The notes: generated by a model not told the origin, from the letters alone. A DNA stretch of 5,052 bases from DATDCV01 sp036524155 (GCA_036524155.1 DATDCV010000103.1:1-5052), one strand, 5' to 3'. Counted from the stretch's first letter, positions 1 to 5,052 are shown. Numbers and translations are program-made.

Positions 1-352
1 CGTGGCGCTTACCATTTCCTGGCTATGCGTCTTCCGTCCGAACCACCGCGGCTTCAACCCGGCGAAGCGACGCGGAAGGGCAGTGTTTAACAATCCAATG
101 ACTGGGTTGTGGAGAGGCTTCGTTCTGGCCTCGACACACACAGAGGTCGGCAGGGACGTTTCTAGGGTCTGACCTGGTCTGACCCTGCCCCCAGTCACAA
201 AATGAAAACAAGTATCATTCCCAAGGATTTCAAATTTGCGCTAGCGCCCTCCGGGCTGACGCTCAAGAAATCGAAGCCTACATGAGCCGGGGAATGACAC
301 CCGCCGCCCAGACCACAGTTTTGCCCAAGAAAGCAGTGAGCAGCTTGTGCAC
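1..352. other. Downstream intergenic DNA, no convincing gene
   Basis: This stretch lies 3' of the Ig/RCC1 gene. Plus-strand frame 2 is open from the left edge to TGA at 170-172 (56 codons), but the opposite strand is open over much of the same DNA, and neither product is recognisable. Two mini-ORFs (202-285 and 282-356) are too short and lack ribosome binding sites. A 10-bp perfect palindrome GCGCTAGCGC sits at 238-247. No strong intrinsic terminator with a U-tract was found for the minus-strand gene. Confidence 0.5.
164..186. repeat. 23-bp near-palindrome
   Basis: The left arm AGGGTCTGACC and right arm GGTCTGACCCT pair at 10 of 11 positions around a central T at 175, with the only mismatch at 170/180. 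The adjoining DNA continues as GCCCCC. GGTCTGACC-type motifs next to a G/C run resemble REP-like sequences that I associate with REP-associated tyrosine transposases in several phyla; that link is from memory. No transposase lies in the window. Confidence 0.6.
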
Positions 353-3300
353 TTAGGGGAAGCGCACTCGAAAGTAACGCGTGGCGCCTTCGGGCAGAAG
401 GACGAGTGGGGATCTCGCTCCGGGCACATCGGTCCAGGGGCCATCAGGAAATGCGGCCGACTGGAGCGTGCCGGAGTCCCAGATGATCTGTAGTGAGCCG
501 CTGGGAGCAAGGGCAATCCGAGGGTACGCCCGCGCTGCGCTTGAGACCACGGTCAACTGGGCCACCGAACTGGTAATCGAGCCTCCCGGACCCAATACGA
601 CCACACTATAGTCGCCGGCATCACCAGAACCTGTAGTCGAGAGGTTCAGTGACGCAGTGGACTTTCCAAAGAGATTTGTTCCGTTTAGTCGCCACTGGTA
701 GCTGAAAGGTTCCGTTCCTGAAGCAGTCACCGTGAACAGAAAATTGCTGCCTTCGATGGCGGCCCCACTGGCTGGCTGTTGAGTTATTACTGGGGCCACC
801 GGTGCCCCGAAACTCACCTGGTCGAGCCAGCCGCAGTTTTGTCCGGCAGTGACGGACGACCCGTTTGTATAGGTCCACGTCACAGGGTTAAACAAAGTGT
901 TTGTCAGAGCGAACGAGCGTTGCTGCCAATCCACCTCCCCTGAGATTCTCACGGTCTGCCCATTTGCGTTGAAGGCCAGTAGCCCGCCATTGGTTTGAGA
1001 TGACACTTTCCACCAGAAGAACACAGCACAGGGCTGTCGAATTGTCGTCGAGATCTGAGCGCTGCCACGATACGCAAGCTGTGGGCTTTGGGCCGCGTCC
1101 TCACCATCCGCAGTTACGTTCGTCTCACATATCCAGGTTGGGTAACCCGAGTAGGACCACCCAAGCCCAGGCGTATCGAGTGCCTCGTTCAGGTCTTCCG
1201 ACGGAGTGTAGGTGAGGCGGACATTGACAACGCTGCTGGTCGCCGAACCCCAGGGATTCGTGACGAGCACACGGTAGCTCCCCTGGTCGGATGAACGGAA
1301 ACCGAAGATTCTTAAAGTGGCAGAATCCGCGCCAGTGACCCGTTCATCATTTAGAATATTGGTTTCGCTGCGCCGCCACTGGTAACCTAACGGCTCTGAA
1401 CCATACGCCGTGACGGTGACGCGCGCCGTCGTATTCGAGGGGACCGGCACGACCGAAGGCAAAGCGACGATCCGGGGCTCCGATGGATAAACCCCGATGA
1501 CTCGAGCGACACGGCTCGTCACCATTCCGAAAGAATTGCTGACCACCATTGTGTACGCAGAGTTTTCTTGCGGCTGGAGATTACTGATAAGCAGCCAGGC
1601 GTTGGTCATTCCAGCCACCGGCGCCCCGTCCTCGCACCACTGGTAAGCCAGCGGCAGTGCGCCACCAGCGCTGCAGAGGAAACGTAGCGTGTCACCCGCG
1701 CGCCCGGCCGTTGAGATCGGCTGCGACATTATAAACGGCGGCCCATCCCCAACGAGCCCGAGTCCCTGATCAATCAAGCCGGCGATCCCGACCAGGTTTG
1801 TTGCGTTAGCGGGCGGGAGCAAGGAACCCACATTATCCCAGCCCCAAACCACTAATTTCCTATCGCTCCTAAGTGCCAGGACTTGCCGTAATCCGCAGGC
1901 AATGCCGGTCACATTCGTGGCTTGCGCCGGGACATTGGTCATTCCAGGAACTCCGTTCCCCCAGGCGACGACTCTTCCGTCTGCGCGCAAGGCCGCGCAA
2001 AAATCCTCGCCCGCCGCGATCGCGACGCAATTCGTAGCTGCGCTCGGAACGTTGGTCTGTCCGGGCGCCAAGCCTCGGCCCCAGGCAATAATTGTCCCGT
2101 CGGACCGAAGCGCCAGGCTAAACCCTCCGCCAGCCGCGACGCTTATAATATTCGTTGCCGAAGCTGGGATATCCAACAACCCGCCGCTGCTATCGCCCCA
2201 GGAAACCGGCATGCCGTCCTCACGCAAAACCAGGATGTGCCCTGCGCGAGGGCCTTGAGCCAAGGCGATTATGTTCGTCGCCCACTCGGGCATTTGATTG
2301 GTAACTTCCGCACTGCCACCTAAGTAGAAACGGCGAAAAAGTTTCCCCCATGAGACCACGGTGCCGTCGTCGCGGAGAGCGACACTATGCGAGTCGCCGG
2401 CCGCGATGCTCACGACGTTAGCCAGCCCATCCGGGACATTGGTTTCGCCGCGATTCGCGTAAGAAGAGGCCGGCCATGCGAGCACAGTGTGGTCGGAGGT
2501 CAGCGCCATTGCGTGCCAACTTCCGCCGCTGGCCATCAGCAAGCTCGACGCCTGAGGCGGCACCGGTTTGCAGTCGGAACCCCACACCCGAACCGGAGAA
2601 TAGCTGAGCGTAGCCACCGCGCTCGTGCTCGAACCATAAAGGTTGGTTACAACGAGCCAGTAATCGCCGTAGCTTTGAGTTCGAACATTGGGCACGCCGA
2701 AGAACGCATAGCCCTGATCGGCCACCTGTACCCCATTCGAAAACCAAAGGTAGCGCAGGGGGGCTGGGCCACTCACCTCAGCCGTGAAAAAAGCGCTCGC
2801 CCCGGGCGGCGCCGCCTGCGAAAGAGGTTGCTGTGTTATTAACGGCACCGTCGTGACGAGGAGGGTCGCGACCTGGCTGGTAGCGGCTCCAATGTCATTC
2901 CAGGCGACCACCGTGTAATCACCGGTGTAATTGGTTTCTGCGGGCCGGAGTGCCAGGATAGTGTTCGTTTCTCCGGGCATCTGTTGCCCATGGAAATACC
3001 ACTGCCAACATATGGGTTGCGTTCCTCTCGCCCACGCACTTAAGGTTACGTTCGACCCGTGCGGGGTGATGAACCCGACCGGTTGTCGCGTGATGAACGG
3101 CGGATTCGGATTTACGGTGACTAGAGCAACCGCGCTCGTGATGGTTCCCAGGGCATTGCTGGCAATGAGCCTGTATTCGCCTGCATTCGCTTCTTGGACG
3201 TCGTACAGCAGTGCCAGTGTGTTTGTCGCCGATGGCAGGTTCGTGCTGAAGAAAGTCCATTGATAACTCATCGGTTCAGTCCCGGCGACTTCCGCTGAGA

Positions 3301-3877
3301 GCAGAAGCTCGCGTCCGGCGGAAACTGTCTGGTTGGTGGGCTCGCTCGACGTGCTCGGGGCCCTCGGCGCCTCGAGCGATACTTCGTCTAGCCAGGCGGC
3401 GTTTTCGTTTGCCACAGAAGTGGATCCGAGCACACAACCAAGACGGATGCGCCAGCGGACCGTTTGCGGTCCTTCATCAGGAACCAGGAAGCTGTGCCTT
3501 TGCCAATCCGTAATTCCGGTCATTGAGCCCTGGAGGTTCGTGCCCGCGTAATACTCGAGAAGACTTGGCGAATCACCGGACCCGCAACACTCGGTTTTCC
3601 CCCAAAAAGCTACGGCGGTCCTCCCCGTCACTGTGGTCTCCAGCCATCCTTCGGTATAGCTCGAATCTCCCGTCCACATCAGCGCCGCTTCTCCGTCGTG
3701 AGTCGTCGCAGTTTGGACGAACCATGGATCGCCGCCGAGCGTCCAGGTCAGATTCGTACAATTGAGTGTCTCACCGATCGATAAGATGCCTTGGCCACGG
3801 CTTTTGCTCGCAAACAAAACCCAACCTGCCGAGAGGCTGACCGCGAGGAGGAGTTGGGTAATGGTTTTAGGCTTCAT
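353..3877 (-). CDS. Secreted Ig-like / RCC1 beta-propeller mosaic protein
   Basis: This reads as an exported, probably cell-surface or extracellular, binding protein; no catalytic motif is visible. From the ATG at 3877 it is 1174 residues. Order: signal peptide (1-29), jelly-roll-like module A (31-170), Ig-like domains 1-3 (173-426), RCC1-type propeller (429-712), Ig-like 4-5 (714-889), jelly-roll-like module B (893-1026), Ig-like 6 (1029-1110), C-terminal GPWT/YFRVRF module (1116-1174). Each Ig domain has a core Trp (207, 293, 378, 747, 834, 1062), usually in YQW, and a later (D/G)xY strand; the paired B-F cysteines of eukaryotic Ig domains are absent. There is no LPXTG, PEP-CTERM or C-terminal membrane helix. 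The frame is unbroken to TAA at 353-355. A GTG at 3883 (two codons upstream) is an equally possible start; neither has a clear Shine-Dalgarno. It appears monocistronic. Large Ig/RCC1 mosaics of this style are typical of Verrucomicrobiota; ligand and biological role are unknown. The reading frame is very secure, the function is not. Confidence 0.95.
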   Translation of the reverse strand: MKPKTITQLLLAVSLSAGWVLFASKSRGQGILSIGETLNCTNLTWTLGGDPWFVQTATTHDGEAALMWTGDSSYTEGWLETTVTGRTAVAFWGKTECCGSGDSPSLLEYYAGTNLQGSMTGITDWQRHSFLVPDEGPQTVRWRIRLGCVLGSTSVANENAAWLDEVSLEAPRAPSTSSEPTNQTVSAGRELLLSAEVAGTEPMSYQWTFFSTNLPSATNTLALLYDVQEANAGEYRLIASNALGTITSAVALVTVNPNPPFITRQPVGFITPHGSNVTLSAWARGTQPICWQWYFHGQQMPGETNTILALRPAETNYTGDYTVVAWNDIGAATSQVATLLVTTVPLITQQPLSQAAPPGASAFFTAEVSGPAPLRYLWFSNGVQVADQGYAFFGVPNVRTQSYGDYWLVVTNLYGSSTSAVATLSYSPVRVWGSDCKPVPPQASSLLMASGGSWHAMALTSDHTVLAWPASSYANRGETNVPDGLANVVSIAAGDSHSVALRDDGTVVSWGKLFRRFYLGGSAEVTNQMPEWATNIIALAQGPRAGHILVLREDGMPVSWGDSSGGLLDIPASATNIISVAAGGGFSLALRSDGTIIAWGRGLAPGQTNVPSAATNCVAIAAGEDFCAALRADGRVVAWGNGVPGMTNVPAQATNVTGIACGLRQVLALRSDRKLVVWGWDNVGSLLPPANATNLVGIAGLIDQGLGLVGDGPPFIMSQPISTAGRAGDTLRFLCSAGGALPLAYQWCEDGAPVAGMTNAWLLISNLQPQENSAYTMVVSNSFGMVTSRVARVIGVYPSEPRIVALPSVVPVPSNTTARVTVTAYGSEPLGYQWRRSETNILNDERVTGADSATLRIFGFRSSDQGSYRVLVTNPWGSATSSVVNVRLTYTPSEDLNEALDTPGLGWSYSGYPTWICETNVTADGEDAAQSPQLAYRGSAQISTTIRQPCAVFFWWKVSSQTNGGLLAFNANGQTVRISGEVDWQQRSFALTNTLFNPVTWTYTNGSSVTAGQNCGWLDQVSFGAPVAPVITQQPASGAAIEGSNFLFTVTASGTEPFSYQWRLNGTNLFGKSTASLNLSTTGSGDAGDYSVVVLGPGGSITSSVAQLTVVSSAARAYPRIALAPSGSLQIIWDSGTLQSAAFPDGPWTDVPGARSPLVLLPEGATRYFRVRFP
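356..532 (-). other. C-terminal GPWT / YFRVRF module
   Basis: Residues 1116-1174 close the protein. A W-x-x-G-x-LQSA segment is followed by GPWTDVPGARSP (starting at 1146) and ends in YFRVRF (1168-1173). A short terminal module of this form (LQ-x-A ... GPWT-x-V-x-GA-x-SP ... FFRV) ends many large exported proteins of Verrucomicrobiota, to my knowledge. Its role is not established; it might be structural or connected with export or retention. Confidence 0.5.
548..793 (-). other. Sixth Ig-like domain (Ig6)
   Basis: Residues 1029-1110 begin with PVITQQP, have the core FSYQW (Trp 1062), and end with GDYSVVVLGPGGSITSSVAQ. This is the same pattern as the upstream Ig-like domains. It sits between jelly-roll-like module B and the C-terminal module. 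Confidence 0.8.
800..1201 (-). other. Jelly-roll-like module B (C-terminal copy)
   Basis: Residues 893-1026 repeat the landmarks of module A in the same order: a DGEDAA segment, VFFWWK (952-957), DWQQRSF (983-989), a V-T-W strand (999-1001) and the closing WLDQVSFGAP (1017-1026). The matching phrases in A are VAFWGK, DWQRHSF and WLDEVSLEAP. The two copies are clearly homologous but diverged, which indicates an old internal duplication or repeated acquisition of the same module. Confidence 0.6.
1211..1738 (-). other. Two Ig-like domains (Ig4-Ig5)
   Basis: Residues 714-795 and 801-889 follow the propeller directly. Ig4 has LAYQW (core Trp 747) and SAYTMVVSNSFG; Ig5 has LGYQW (Trp 834) and GSYRVLVTNPWG followed by SATSSV. 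Ig4 carries two cysteines (735 and 748), but their spacing does not match a B-F strand pair. Ig5 is a little longer than the others because of an insertion between the core Trp and the Y-strand. Confidence 0.8.
1742..2593 (-). repeat. RCC1-type repeat block, probable seven-bladed propeller
   Basis: Residues 429-712 contain tandem repeats with the consensus TNVPxxATNxxxIAAGxxx, then xALRxDGxVVAWG. The blade-ending Trp residues are at 468, 510, 560, 599, 639 and 678, giving spacings of 42, 50, 39, 40 and 39, shorter than the roughly 51 residues of eukaryotic RCC1 repeats. Seven 'AL' strands are visible (WHAMAL, SHSVAL, GHILVL, FSLAL, FCAAL, RQVLAL, DQGLGL). The seventh lacks its WG strand, and a lone VRVWG (429-433) before the first blade could complete it, which suggests a closed propeller. 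Such domains usually act as binding platforms; the ligand cannot be inferred. Confidence 0.85.
2600..3361 (-). other. Three tandem Ig-like domains (Ig1-Ig3)
   Basis: Residues 173-255, 260-341 and 345-426 are three consecutive Ig-like domains of about 82 residues each. Each begins with a P-x-I/QP-type strand (for example ITRQP and ITQQP), has a core Trp (207, 293, 378), and ends with a Y-x-V/L-x-x-x-N-x-x-G segment (GEYRLIASNALG, GDYTVVAWNDIG, GDYWLVVTNLYG) followed by T/S-S-x-V-A. Canonical B-F disulphide cysteines are lacking, as is usual for bacterial Ig domains of this kind. Confidence 0.85.
3368..3787 (-). other. Jelly-roll-like module A (N-terminal copy)
   Basis: Residues 31-170 form a module that recurs near the C-terminus. 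Shared landmarks are an early Trp/Gly region followed by a DGEAA segment, a VAFWGK strand (residues 89-94), DWQRHSF (124-130), a V-W-R strand (140-142), and the closing WLDEVSL (162-168). This pattern resembles the beta-sandwich, carbohydrate-binding-like modules seen in exported verrucomicrobial and planctomycete proteins. The fold is inferred from motif spacing, not from a profile search. It also contains adjacent cysteines (97-98) absent from copy B. Confidence 0.55.
3791..3877 (-). other. Sec-type signal peptide
   Basis: Residues 1-29 show the usual three parts: a short basic n-region (MKPK), a hydrophobic stretch from about residue 6 to 23 (TITQLLLAVSLSAGWVLF), and a polar c-region (ASKSRGQG) before the first folded module. 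The cleavage site is not obvious; somewhere between residues 23 and 30 is likely. No lipobox cysteine is present, so a lipoprotein is unlikely. Confidence 0.8.
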
Positions 3878-3945
3878 TTGCACATTCGCTAGTGAATTGA
3901 AACTTCATCCAACACCAAGGCGGAACTACTCCTGCGAGGCTGCAC

Positions 3946-3962
3946 GACTTTGGACGAAAGTC
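3946..3962. promoter_or_regulatory. Possible operator-like inverted repeat
   Basis: GACTTT and AAAGTC form a perfect 6-bp inverted repeat around five bases, about 70 bp upstream of the start codon of the large gene. A second 6-bp inverted repeat, ATCAGC/GCTGAT, follows at 3970-3991. Position is compatible with transcription-factor binding, but arms this short occur readily by chance. Confidence 0.15.
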
Positions 3963-4056
3963 AATTCAAATCAGCAGCATTTGACGCTGATCCCGGCGCG
4001 CGTTGACCCAACTACCAGCTAATCTTCGGTTTTTGGCGTTCGGTATTCGTCCCCAT

Positions 4057-4082
4057 CAGGCAGGTGTCGCAGGCAGGCGTCG
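4057..4082. repeat. 13-bp tandem duplication
   Basis: Two adjacent copies, CAGGCAGGTGTCG (4057-4069) and CAGGCAGGCGTCG (4070-4082), match at 12 of 13 positions. Only two units are present, so this is a simple local duplication rather than an array. Confidence 0.7.
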
Positions 4083-4246
4083 GTTCTCCACCTTTCTACC
4101 CCCGCGGACCAGGTCAGCAATTGGGAGGAACCGATTGCGGCCCAGACAGGATCGGGGTCGGGACAGAGCATTTACACACTTGGCGCAGGGATTCAGTTAT
4201 GGCTCCCGTGCGAGCAATAGTTGCGCGAGACGGCCCCTCGCCCCTA

Positions 4247-4279
4247 CCCTCTCCTCGCTCGTTCCTCGCGGGGAGAGGG
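4247..4279. repeat. CCCTCTCC/GGAGAGGG hairpin, dispersed-repeat type
   Basis: CCCTCTCC (4247-4254) and GGAGAGGG (4272-4279) form a perfect 8-bp stem with a 17-base loop, preceded by a run of CCCCTCGCCCCTA. Sequences of the form CCCTCACCC...CTCTCCC...GGGAGAGGG are widespread intergenic repeats in many bacterial genomes and give spurious 'PLTLTLSPRRGE'-like translations; a similar string appears here in the plus-strand frames. There is no T-tract on either side, so a terminator role is not supported. Confidence 0.6.
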
Positions 4280-4303
4280 AGAACAGATCCGGGGGCGCGG
4301 TTA

Positions 4304-4338
4304 CCCAGGGCAGCGCTCTCTGACTCGCTTGCCCTGGG
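4304..4338. repeat. CCCAGGGCA/TGCCCTGGG hairpin
   Basis: Arms at 4304-4312 and 4330-4338 form a perfect 9-bp stem with a 17-base loop, followed 13 bases later by the small palindrome at 4352-4365. I associate the pairing of an 'ACCCAGGG...CCCTGGGCT' hairpin with a nearby 'CCCTAACGGG' palindrome with a dispersed intergenic repeat of Verrucomicrobiota and Planctomycetes; this is recollection, not a search result. No T-tract follows. Confidence 0.6.
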
Positions 4339-4351
4339 CTATTATCGGGTC

Positions 4352-4365
4352 ATCCCTAACGGGAT
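4352..4365. repeat. ATCCC-TAAC-GGGAT palindrome (copy 1)
   Basis: A 5-bp stem with a TAAC loop. The 15 bases ATCCCTAACGGGATT (4352-4366) recur exactly, in reverse complement, at 4735-4749, so the two copies are inverted repeats bracketing about 400 bp. Confidence 0.65.
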
Positions 4366-4733
4366 TTCAGAGTCCGACATGGGACGGGTCGAGAGTCTCT
4401 GGAAGTGCCCGTGTCATGCCGGCCTCAGCCCTCACTTTCATAACTCGCGGCGTTAACAGGTCTCCGCCTTCCGCGCCCTGCAATCCCGCGTCGCTCGGGT
4501 GGGAGCATCCCGTGCCGAAGCGATGCACCCCAAATGGCCGAGGAGTAGCGCCCACACCAATTCCGCCCGCCTGCCCAGGACCCCGGGACCCTCAATGTCT
4601 GGTGGTCGGGGGTCGCCACTACGAAATCCAGTTGGACCTCGTTGAACTGGTCGAGAACCCAAGCTATGGTTTGACGCGTGTTGTGCGATTCATCTTCCGA
4701 GACGTCCTGCAGGATTGTTAAGGCCAACTCCGA
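4366..4733. other. Unassigned DNA between inverted palindromes
   Basis: No recognisable gene. Both strands stay open over long stretches: plus-strand frame from 4221 to 4721, and minus-strand frames from 4727 to 4425 and 4555 to 4367. The minus-strand stretch beginning at TTG 4727 (LTILQDVSEDESHN, then RQTIAWVLDQFNEV) looks the most protein-like, but its C-terminal part runs into low-complexity arginine/glycine-rich sequence typical of non-coding translation. Mutual overlap of open frames on both strands, combined with flanking inverted repeats, suggests repeat or decayed mobile DNA rather than a gene. Confidence 0.4.
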
Positions 4734-4734
4734 G

Positions 4735-4750
4735 AATCCCGTTAGGGATT
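4735..4750. repeat. AATCCC-GTTA-GGGATT palindrome (copy 2)
   Basis: A perfect 6-bp stem with a GTTA loop, forming the left end of the 177-bp element. It is the inverted counterpart of the copy at 4352-4366. Confidence 0.7.
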
Positions 4751-4893
4751 GCCTGTAGATCGATGGGCTAGCTCAGAGACCCATTTTTGTTTTTCGGCGG
4801 CGCGGCAGGAGCAACCTGTAATTAGCAGTCCATCCGCCGCGCCGCCGAAAAACAAAAATGCAGGGTGGTGGCACCGTGGTTCTACCCACAGGC

Positions 4894-4909
4894 AATCCCT
4901 AAGGGGATT
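4894..4909. repeat. AATCCC-TAAG-GGGATT palindrome (copy 3)
   Basis: A perfect 6-bp stem with a TAAG loop, forming the right end of the 177-bp element. It matches copy 2 in reverse complement except for one loop base. Confidence 0.7.
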
Positions 4910-4961
4910 CCGCGACCCGAACGGATATTGGTGGGTCTGCGCCCTTTCGAGCAGCAGGCGC

Positions 4962-5051
4962 TCAAGGCTCATCAATGAGGATACCCCGCTCCGGGGCGCG
5001 GCCGGGGAAGTCAGCCCAGAAAATTTCGCGGAATCCAGGCGGATTGAATTC
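4962..5051 (-). CDS. Possible C-terminal end of an off-window gene
   Basis: A minus-strand frame is open from the right edge to TGA at 4962-4964 and would encode a 29-residue tail that includes FREIFWADFPGR and ends ERGILIDEP. The aromatic-rich, balanced composition is more protein-like than the competing frames, and the stop falls about 50 bp before the palindromic element, a plausible gene end. However, two other frames here are also open to the edge (minus, continuing through the repeat; plus, from ATG 4975), so this is tentative. I do not recognise the family. Confidence 0.3.
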   Translation of the reverse strand, partial: EFNPPGFREIFWADFPGRAPERGILIDEP

Positions 5052-5052
5052 C

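Larger units (their letters stand above)
3878..4246. other. 5' upstream region, no gene and no clear promoter
   Basis: This is the leader side of the minus-strand gene. No confident -35/-10 pair could be assigned. Possible -35-like TTGACT on the minus strand (near 3962-3967) has no acceptable -10 partner at 16-18 bp. Two weak inverted repeats are present at 3946-3962 and 3970-3991. A 13-bp tandem duplication lies at 4057-4082. Open frames in this region give no recognisable protein. Confidence 0.45.
4734..4910. mobile_element. Nested palindromic element (MITE/REPIN-like)
   Basis: This 177-bp unit has 23-bp terminal inverted repeats (4734-4756 and 4888-4910) that pair at 22 of 23 positions, the only mismatch being 4741/4903. 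Inside lies a perfect 25-bp inverted repeat (4782-4806 and 4836-4860), an AT-rich TTTTTGTTTTT segment joined to a CGGCGGCGCGGC segment, around a 29-base loop. The intervening arms (4757-4781 and 4861-4887) have diverged. The ends themselves contain AATCCC-N4-GGGATT hairpins. It has no coding capacity of its own, so any movement would depend on a transposase elsewhere. Two inverted copies of one shorter repeat would explain the structure. No target-site duplication was recognised. Confidence 0.6.

Noticed and set aside
60..130. Integron attC-like site (TTTAACAATCC followed by inverted sequence)
   Set aside because: No matching core pair or imperfect L/R boxes could be found, and no integrase is present.
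202..356. Two mini-ORFs (27 and 24 codons) after the near-palindrome
   Set aside because: Too short, no ribosome binding site, and not recognisable; the second overlaps the stop codon of the large gene on the other strand.
1902..2323. Plus-strand open frames opposite the propeller
   Set aside because: They are antisense shadows created by the G+C-rich repetitive RCC1 coding sequence; their products show no domain logic, while the minus strand gives a clear repeat family.
4003..4721. Long overlapping plus-strand open frames in the upstream region
   Set aside because: Three frames overlap one another, run through hairpin repeats and yield proline/arginine-rich strings typical of translated intergenic repeats; no ribosome binding site or recognisable domain.
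4782..4860. Strong hairpin with T-runs as an intrinsic transcription terminator
   Set aside because: The T-runs are at the 5' end of the first arm on either strand, so the RNA would end in A-runs after the stem. That is the wrong polarity for a U-tract terminator.
4230..4910. CRISPR array
   Set aside because: Repeats are palindromes in mixed orientation with unequal spacing; there are no regularly spaced direct repeats.
4742..4975. Minus-strand 77-codon frame through the palindromic element
   Set aside because: It reads through both arms of the inverted repeat and ends in the repeat itself, so it is best explained as a by-product of the element.

Overview
The window holds one large, intact protein-coding gene on the minus strand (353-3877). 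It is flanked on both sides by non-coding DNA rich in palindromes and dispersed-type repeats. The gene encodes a secreted, roughly 1174-residue mosaic protein: signal peptide, jelly-roll-like module, three Ig-like domains, a seven-bladed RCC1-type beta-propeller, two more Ig-like domains, a second copy of the jelly-roll-like module, a sixth Ig-like domain and a short C-terminal 'GPWT-V-GA-SP...YFRVRF' module. No nucleotide or database search was possible, so family assignments rest on motifs read by eye.

The domain style points to Verrucomicrobiota, probably the Pedosphaera/Limisphaerales group. Features typical of large exported proteins of that phylum are short (~40-residue) RCC1 repeats with 'TNVP-xx-ATN' connectors, tandem cysteine-poor Ig domains with a YQW core, and the closing GPWT/FRV module. 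The G+C-rich composition and the palindromic intergenic repeats fit. This taxonomic call is an inference.

Layout: 1-352 is downstream of the gene and shows no convincing gene, but carries a 23-bp near-palindrome at 164-186. 353-3877 is the gene. 3878-4961 is about 1.08 kb of intergenic DNA. Its gene-proximal part has only weak inverted repeats. Further out are a GC-rich hairpin (4247-4279), a second hairpin (4304-4338), a small ATCCC/GGGAT palindrome (4352-4365), an unassigned stretch (4366-4733), and a 177-bp nested palindromic element (4734-4910) with 23-bp terminal inverted repeats and a perfect 25-bp inner stem. 4962-5051 may be the last 29 codons of another minus-strand gene running off the right edge.

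No operon, defence system, CRISPR array, RNA gene or intact transposase is visible. The most notable features are the symmetrical mosaic architecture of the protein and the nested repeat cluster upstream of it, where one short palindrome occurs three times in different orientations.
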